Assembly (NCBI GenBank): GCA_963640555.1 | Contig: CAVHZB010000030.1 | Location: forward strand, 1 to 35,717 | From: F23-B02 sp963640555 | GTDB taxonomy: Bacteria; Bacillota; Clostridia; Oscillospirales; Oscillospiraceae | Length of the DNA: 35,717 nucleotides | Direction: 5' to 3' | Part shown: piece after piece, positions 31,073 to 35,717 of the stretch | How positions within the stretch are numbered: the first letter of the stretch is position 1 | Layout of the letters: each line of letters opens with the position of its first letter | Translations under genes and position numbers: made by a program | Notes under the pieces: model-generated | What the model was told of the DNA's origin: nothing | What the model saw: the letters and a program-made list of their open reading frames with translations, nothing else | Databases searched by the model: none

Positions 31073-32038
31073 TTAGCCGATTTCTACATAATCGGAGGGA
31101 ACGGTGATGCCGAGCTCCTTGCAGATCTCGGGGTTGTACTTCTTAACGGGGTTTGCGTAGTACTCGATGGGCATGGTGGAAATGTCAGACTCGCCCTTGA
31201 GAATCTTTGCAGCCATCTTGCCGGTGGTAACGCCGAGCTGGTAGTAGTCGATGGACAGAGTTGCGATGCCGCAGCCGCTGCAGATGCCCTCCTCACCCGC
31301 AATGATGGGGGTCTCCTTAGGCAGAGCGACATTGTTTATTGCCTCGGCGCAGGATGCCGCGGTGTTATCGGTGGGAATGTAGAGCGCGTCGCACTCGTCG
31401 CAGGCGGTGGCGGTAACGGTGGTGACATCGTTGGAGTCGGAGAAGGTGTAGACCTTAACGGTGATGCCCTTTTCCTCAAGAGCCGCCTTGACTACCTCGC
31501 ACTGGTAAACGGAGTTTGCCTCGGCCGAGCAGTAGAGTATGCCGACGGTCTTTGCATCGGGAACGAGCTCGGTGATCATTGCGGCCTGCTGATCCAGAGG
31601 TGCGAGGTCGGAGGTTCCGGAAACATTGCCGCCGACGGTGCCGCTGAAGTTTTCAATGTCAAGCGCAACGCCGTACTCGGTAACGGCAGTGCCGAGGATG
31701 GGGATGGACTGAGTTGCGGAAACGGCTGCCTGAAGCGCCGGAGTCGCATTTGCGAGGATGAGGTCAACGCCGTCGGAAACGAAGCCGTTGCAGATGGTGC
31801 CGCAGGTCGGGATATCGTTGTTGGCATTCTGCTCAACGAACTGCACCTTGTCGCCGAGCTCCTCCGTCAGAGCATCCTTAAAGCCCTTGGTGGCAGCGTC
31901 GAGAGCATCGTGCTGAACGAGCTGGCAGATGCCGACGGTGTAGGTGTCCTTGGCGGTATCGTCCCCGCCGCTGCCGCACGCGGCGAAGCTCAGACACATT
32001 GCCGCCGCCATAACCAGAGCAGTTATTTTCTTCTTCAT
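31073..32038 (-). CDS. ABC transporter substrate-binding lipoprotein (TrpX/ABC_sub_bind family)
   Basis: Substrate-binding lipoprotein of 321 residues, PF04392 (ABC_sub_bind) type. It has a signal peptide with the lipobox SFAACGSGGDD (Cys near residue 20), then TYTVGICQLVQHDALDAATKGF, FVEQNANNDIPTCGTICNGFVSDGVDLILANATPALQAA, VSGTSDLAPLDQQAAM and the closing ATLSIDYYQLGVTTGKMAAKIL. Family members with known structures bind Trp or Phe (as I recall). The operon leader is rich in Tyr and Phe codons with no Trp, so a tyrosine or general aromatic substrate is inferred. The start has AAGGAG about eight bases upstream. Unusually many cysteines are present for this family. Confidence 0.92.
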   Translation of the reverse strand: MKKKITALVMAAAMCLSFAACGSGGDDTAKDTYTVGICQLVQHDALDAATKGFKDALTEELGDKVQFVEQNANNDIPTCGTICNGFVSDGVDLILANATPALQAAVSATQSIPILGTAVTEYGVALDIENFSGTVGGNVSGTSDLAPLDQQAAMITELVPDAKTVGILYCSAEANSVYQCEVVKAALEEKGITVKVYTFSDSNDVTTVTATACDECDALYIPTDNTAASCAEAINNVALPKETPIIAGEEGICSGCGIATLSIDYYQLGVTTGKMAAKILKGESDISTMPIEYYANPVKKYNPEICKELGITVPSDYVEIG

Positions 32039-32117
32039 GTCGATTTCTCCTTTTTGAATATAGATTAAATTGTTTCTGCCTGCCACCCGGTCTGACTTCA
32101 GTCAAGCGAGGGTGAAA

Positions 32118-32154
32118 TAAAAAAACAGGGTGCTACCGGAGCGGTAACACCCTG
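32118..32154 (-). terminator. Attenuator terminator in the TrpX-type operon leader
   Basis: Minus-strand stem of 13 positions, CAGGGTGTTACCG against CGGTAGCACCCTG (one T-G pair) around CTC, followed by TTTTTTT. It lies between the Tyr-rich leader peptide and the substrate-binding gene, so transcripts must pass it to reach the transporter. Confidence 0.93.
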
Positions 32155-32168
32155 AGATTTCCTGAGTA

Positions 32169-32321
32169 TCAGAAAAGACTGGGATCCACACGCCGGTCGG
32201 ATAAATACGAAGCCGCAAAATAACGCCCTGCATAGCAGAGCTGTGCAAAGCGGAAATAGGAATAGACAGACTCATAGCGTCTGCCGGCGTTCATGAAATT
32301 GTTCATTGCGCAGATGCTCAT
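32169..32321 (-). CDS. Tyr/Phe-rich leader peptide of the aromatic amino-acid ABC operon
   Basis: A 50-codon ORF with GGGAG eight bases before its ATG, located between a good promoter and the attenuator terminator. Residues 16-39 contain six Tyr and three Phe, for example YESVYSYFRFAQ and CYAGRYFAASY; there are no Trp codons. The ORF ends 15 bases before the terminator stem. Near its end, codons 42-46 include ACCGGCGTGTGG (32186-32197), which can pair imperfectly with the terminator 5' arm and loop. Another segment, CAGGGCGTTA (32221-32230), resembles the terminator 5' arm and could pair with its 3' arm. By analogy with classical attenuation, ribosome stalling on Tyr codons would favour read-through. 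No wider homology is recognised. Confidence 0.75.
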   Translation of the reverse strand: MSICAMNNFMNAGRRYESVYSYFRFAQLCYAGRYFAASYLSDRRVDPSLF

Positions 32322-32379
32322 TGCAGCTTCTCCCTTCGCTTGGCTTCGATGGCTCCGGCCACCGTTTTTTCATGGACAA

Positions 32380-32408
32380 ATAATAGCGCTTTAAATGGCA
32401 AAAGTCAA
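32380..32408 (-). promoter_or_regulatory. Promoter of the TrpX-type operon leader
   Basis: On the minus strand TTGACT (32403-32408), a 17-base spacer and TATTAT (32380-32385), 58 bases before the leader ATG. Confidence 0.8.
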
Positions 32409-32444
32409 TTGTCATTTACAACAAAATGCACAGTATCAGGCAGC

Positions 32445-32485
32445 AAAAATCATGCATCCGGCACAAAAAGCACCGGACGCATGAT
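32445..32485 (-). terminator. Terminator of the GLUG/SLH surface protein gene
   Basis: Minus-strand 13-position stem ATCATGCGTCCGG against CCGGATGCATGAT (one G-T pair), followed by TTTTTG. It lies 12 bases after the stop codon. Confidence 0.88.
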
Positions 32486-32496
32486 CAAGAGTCTGT

Positions 32497-35400
32497 TTAC
32501 TTGCCGCTTTCGCTGCGATAGATGAGCGTTACGACCTGCGCGCGCAGGCACGCCCAGTCGGGTGCGAACATATTACCGCCGACGCCCTTGGTGATGCCGT
32601 TTTCGGCTGCCCAGAGCACCGCGTCATAATAGTAAGTGCCCTGCGAAACATCGCCAAAGCCCTTATCGGAGCTTACCTTATCGCTGCCGTTATAACGCCA
32701 GAGGAAGGTCACGAACTGTGCGCGGGTAACGGTGGCGTTGGGGTCGAAGTGCGTCGCGTCAACACCGTTGGTGATGCCGTTCTCGGCTGCCCAGAGCACC
32801 GCGTTATAGTAGTAAGCGTCCTTGGCTACATCAGCGAAGGCGCACTTGTCGGAATCTGCCGACGGAGAACCTGCATGGCGCCACAGGAAGGTCACGACCT
32901 CGGCACGGGTGCAGCCGGAATCAGGCTTGAATATGCCGGGCTCTGCGCCGGTGGTGATGCCCTCATTGTATGCCCATTTGATAGCGTCGGCATACTGGCT
33001 GTGCACGCCGTTTACATCGACATCGCTGAAGGGATATACATCCTCGCCAATGACCACGGCGCCGTCTTTGACTATCCAGCCGAGGAGCTCGGTGCCGTCA
33101 TAGTAATTGCACTGGACATAGCCGCGCTCTGCACTGTCGGCAAGCTGAACGGCAATTACATCGGCTGCATCCTTAACGGCCTTTTCCTCGGTATTGGAGT
33201 TGAGAAGCGCTGCGAAATCGCCGCCTGCAAGCTCCTTGGCGCTCTTGCCCTCGACATCCTTTACCATGGCGTTTTCGTTGGCGTTCACGCCCACTGCCAC
33301 ATTCTCGGAATTAACGGTGTCGCCCTGCTTCTGAACGGCATCGGAATTGAAGTAGCAGCGGTAATCGCCGGCGATGCCGCCGGAGCGGCCGTTGAGACCG
33401 CCTACATCGGTGGTGGTCTTCAGCGATACCACATCGCCTGCCGCATAGCAGTTATAGTGTATGCCGCCCGCCTGACCGACGAGACCGCCGATGTGGACCT
33501 TGTTGTTATTGGTGCTGTTGCCGGTGATATCGCCGAGAGCATAGCAGTTGAGGGTGGTAACGCGGTTATCCATACCGTAAAGTCCGCCTGCATAGACATG
33601 GTTGGTGTCGGTAACTGCGGTTATATCGACATCGGCGCCGCAGTTTGTGACGCAGCCGCGCAGCACGCTTGCCGCAAGACCGCCGGCACGGCAGAAGCTT
33701 TCGGAGGTGGTGATGTTCATGGTACCTTCAACGGTGCAGTTGTCTATGTAGATACCGCCCTGACCCGAGCCGACAAGACCGCCTGCAAAGGTCTCATAGC
33801 GGGTGGAGACATTGATGTCGATGTCCTTGAGGTTTACATTCTTGATGGTGACGGTCTGCTGACCCTCTGCGGGCAGCTCGTTCGTGCTGAGGTCGCCTGC
33901 CGTGAGTCCGAAAAGACCGCTGGTCATCTGATCGGCGGGTGCGTCCTTGCTGCCGACCGTGAGGTTATAGATCGTGTATCCGCCGCCGTCGTAGCTGCCG
34001 CGGAACGGGTAGGCGCAGATCGCGGTCTTCTTACCGTTCACCTCGCCGTTGAGCGCCCAGCCGATGGATATCCAATCTGCATCGGACAGGGTTATATCTG
34101 CGGTCTGCCTGAAGTAAACGCCCTTCCAGCTCACATCGGAGTTTATGGAGCTTGACAGGTACCTGAGCTGTGCCTCGTTCGAAATGAGGTAGGGATCCGC
34201 CTCGGTGCCGGAGCCGCCGGCAAATTTTGAGGGATCGGCAGCCTCGTAGGTCGAGAAGTCGCCGTAGGTGGCCTTGTACTTTGCCTTTTCAAGAGCCGCA
34301 TCATAAGCGTCGCCCTCGGTCTGACCGCTGAGCACCTTTACCGCCGTTATCTCGCCGTTTTCGACCTCGATGGAAACTACGCTCGCCTTGTTGTCGTCTC
34401 TGCCGTACCATGTGCCGTCCATGAGCTTGAGCTCGGGCTTTACGACCTTCTCGCATTCGGGCTGGACATAGGTGACGGAAGCGGTCTCGCCGCCGAAGGC
34501 GAGAGTCTTCGCATCGGCATCATACACCCACTTTTTAAGGCTGTCCGCGCCGACGCCGTAAACGGTGATGTCAACGGGGAATGCATCGAAGGAGGCGTTG
34601 AGCTCCTTTGCGGTCTCTGCGGAAACGGTCTTTACTCCGGTCATTTTGTCAACAAGACCGCCGGTGTACGCGTCGCCCTCGTCGTTCACGCCGGAGGCCA
34701 CCTTGGTGCCTATGGGCTCAACGGGGTTAACGGTCTGCTTTACATCGTCCTCGCCGATGAACATGGTGCTGCCGAGATCGTACCAGCAGCTGTAGGTCTT
34801 GCCGATACCGGTGACCCAGCCGGATACCATGCCGACATAGGTGGAGTATTCCTTGGTTTTCGTATCGCCGGAGGCAAAGCTGTTTACGAGCGCTCCCGCG
34901 TTGCACGCCACGAGATTGCTGACCACCGCCATGCCCTCGTTGCCGTCTTTTCTGCTGCCGCTGCCGTAAAGGTCGCTGTCGGCACGGCAGTTTGCGATAA
35001 GACCGCGATTGTTAAGACCGGTGATGCCGCCGATCTCCGCAAGATCGCCGGAGGCTACCACGCAGGAGGCGGTGACCTCGGCTGCGCTGTTTATGACGGC
35101 TCCCTTGTACTGCATACCGACTATGCCGCCGACAAACTGATTGCCCTTGGCGCCGGTGTAAGCTATTTTGCCGGAGGTATAGCAGGAGTCGATGACTGCA
35201 CCGGTGTAAACACCGCTGGTGCGCGAGCCGTCCTTATAGCCCGCAATACCGCCGATGTAGGCGCTTGCCTCATAGGATGCGTATATCTCAAAGTCTGTGA
35301 CCTTAAGGTTCTTGACTGTGGCCTCGCTGCCGAGCACACCGAACAGACCGATATAGAGGTTTTCCTTATCGAGTGCAAGGGGAGCGTCTGCCGTGCCGAC

Positions 35401-35717
35401 GGTCATTCCGGAAATGCCGTGACCTGCGCCGTCAAATGTACCGTTGAAGGCATACTGGCTGCCGCCGACGGGGCTCCACTGTGCGCCGGAAATGTCGATA
35501 TCCGCACCGAGAGCCACATACCTGCCGGTGTAGTCGATCTTATCGTTCATGGAGCCGGCAAAGGCTATGAGCTGCTCCTTTGTGCTTATGATGTACGGAT
35601 CCGCCTGAGTGCCGGTGCCGGAGGCGAAGATGGATGCATCGATCTCACCTGAGGTCCAGATTGCGGAGCTGTGGACTACCGCGCTGCCGCTGACGATCCA
35701 GTCATAAAACTTTCCGC
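32497..35717 (-). CDS. Large surface protein with GLUG-type repeats and three SLH domains (5' end outside window)
   Basis: At least 1,072 codons; the frame is open to the window edge, so the N-terminus is missing. The visible part begins FYDWIVSGSAVV and has two module starts, GTGTQADPYIISTKEQLIAF and GSGTEADPYLISNEAQLRYL, each followed by ADI(D/T)-type strands. Repeated GG(I/L)(V/A)G... motifs with C[YT].SG or CYA.GD segments (for example GGLVGQAGGIHYNCYAAGDV) are GLUG-like and suggest a beta-helical adhesin. A segment around DGTWYGRDDNKASVVSIEVENGEITAVKVL resembles an FMN-binding-type domain. Three SLH repeats close the protein, ending ...VVTFLWRHAG, VTFLWRYNG and VVTLIYRSESGK. It would be exported and anchored to the wall. 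Confidence 0.9.
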   Translation of the reverse strand, partial: GKFYDWIVSGSAVVHSSAIWTSGEIDASIFASGTGTQADPYIISTKEQLIAFAGSMNDKIDYTGRYVALGADIDISGAQWSPVGGSQYAFNGTFDGAGHGISGMTVGTADAPLALDKENLYIGLFGVLGSEATVKNLKVTDFEIYASYEASAYIGGIAGYKDGSRTSGVYTGAVIDSCYTSGKIAYTGAKGNQFVGGIVGMQYKGAVINSAAEVTASCVVASGDLAEIGGITGLNNRGLIANCRADSDLYGSGSRKDGNEGMAVVSNLVACNAGALVNSFASGDTKTKEYSTYVGMVSGWVTGIGKTYSCWYDLGSTMFIGEDDVKQTVNPVEPIGTKVASGVNDEGDAYTGGLVDKMTGVKTVSAETAKELNASFDAFPVDITVYGVGADSLKKWVYDADAKTLAFGGETASVTYVQPECEKVVKPELKLMDGTWYGRDDNKASVVSIEVENGEITAVKVLSGQTEGDAYDAALEKAKYKATYGDFSTYEAADPSKFAGGSGTEADPYLISNEAQLRYLSSSINSDVSWKGVYFRQTADITLSDADWISIGWALNGEVNGKKTAICAYPFRGSYDGGGYTIYNLTVGSKDAPADQMTSGLFGLTAGDLSTNELPAEGQQTVTIKNVNLKDIDINVSTRYETFAGGLVGSGQGGIYIDNCTVEGTMNITTSESFCRAGGLAASVLRGCVTNCGADVDITAVTDTNHVYAGGLYGMDNRVTTLNCYALGDITGNSTNNNKVHIGGLVGQAGGIHYNCYAAGDVVSLKTTTDVGGLNGRSGGIAGDYRCYFNSDAVQKQGDTVNSENVAVGVNANENAMVKDVEGKSAKELAGGDFAALLNSNTEEKAVKDAADVIAVQLADSAERGYVQCNYYDGTELLGWIVKDGAVVIGEDVYPFSDVDVNGVHSQYADAIKWAYNEGITTGAEPGIFKPDSGCTRAEVVTFLWRHAGSPSADSDKCAFADVAKDAYYYNAVLWAAENGITNGVDATHFDPNATVTRAQFVTFLWRYNGSDKVSSDKGFGDVSQGTYYYDAVLWAAENGITKGVGGNMFAPDWACLRAQVVTLIYRSESGK

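Overview
The window looks like chromosome from an anaerobic, gut-type Firmicute of class Clostridia, most likely an Oscillospiraceae/Ruminococcaceae relative. The reasons are group II ECF transporter S components (ThiT, QueT), a TPP riboswitch, a Bacillus-like OhrR with a recognisable operator, a TSCPD 4-Cys protein, S-layer-homology (SLH) surface proteins and low-GC-type sigma-70 promoters in a fairly GC-rich genome. The assignment is inference; no rRNA or tRNA gene is present.

Layout. 1-6.0 kb (minus strand): secA, pgeF, an orphan family-5 solute-binding lipoprotein, cdd and a LysR-type protein reduced to its HTH. 6.3-7.9 kb (plus): DUF2156 protein and truA. 8.0-12.3 kb (minus): a class I aminotransferase and a methionine ABC operon metQ-metN-metI. 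12.4-17.9 kb: an EamA exporter, a YbaK-type editing protein, a LysR regulator, galE, and an oxidative-stress block (HxlR regulator, glutathione peroxidase, TSCPD protein, OhrR). 17.9-21.0 kb (minus): rpmH-rnpA-yidD-yidC-jag followed by acpP. 21.2-23.1 kb (minus): TPP riboswitch plus thiT, and queH-queT. 23.2-25.9 kb (plus): an SLH-anchored phosphoesterase. 26.0-29.2 kb: an AT-richer island with an EcoRI-family adenine methyltransferase, spare C-terminal cassettes, a DUF262-HNH protein and a phage-gene remnant. 29.2-32.4 kb (minus): a TrpX-type ABC transporter. 32.5 kb to the end (minus): a large GLUG/SLH surface protein running off the window.

Four observations stand out. (1) The methyltransferase gene carries a GTCT/GACA tetranucleotide tract just before its C-terminus, and the three reading frames beyond the tract lead to three different, homologous C-terminal cassettes. 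Changing the repeat number would therefore swap the C-terminus rather than switch the gene off. (2) The metQNI operon is preceded by a strong promoter, a 37-residue Met/Cys-rich leader peptide, an antiterminator arm inside the leader gene and a perfect intrinsic terminator: a complete ribosome-mediated attenuator, where Firmicutes normally use a SAM riboswitch or T-box. (3) The MetQ it controls appears circularly permuted: the usual C-terminal half comes first and the usual N-terminal half second. (4) The TrpX-type operon has the same kind of leader, rich in Tyr and Phe codons and followed by a strong terminator, which suggests a tyrosine/aromatic amino-acid transporter controlled by attenuation.

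Functionally the window mixes housekeeping (protein export, membrane insertion, RNase P, tRNA modification, acyl carrier) with nutrient uptake (methionine, aromatic amino acid, thiamine, queuosine precursor), peroxide defence, cell-surface proteins and one mobile DNA-modification island.
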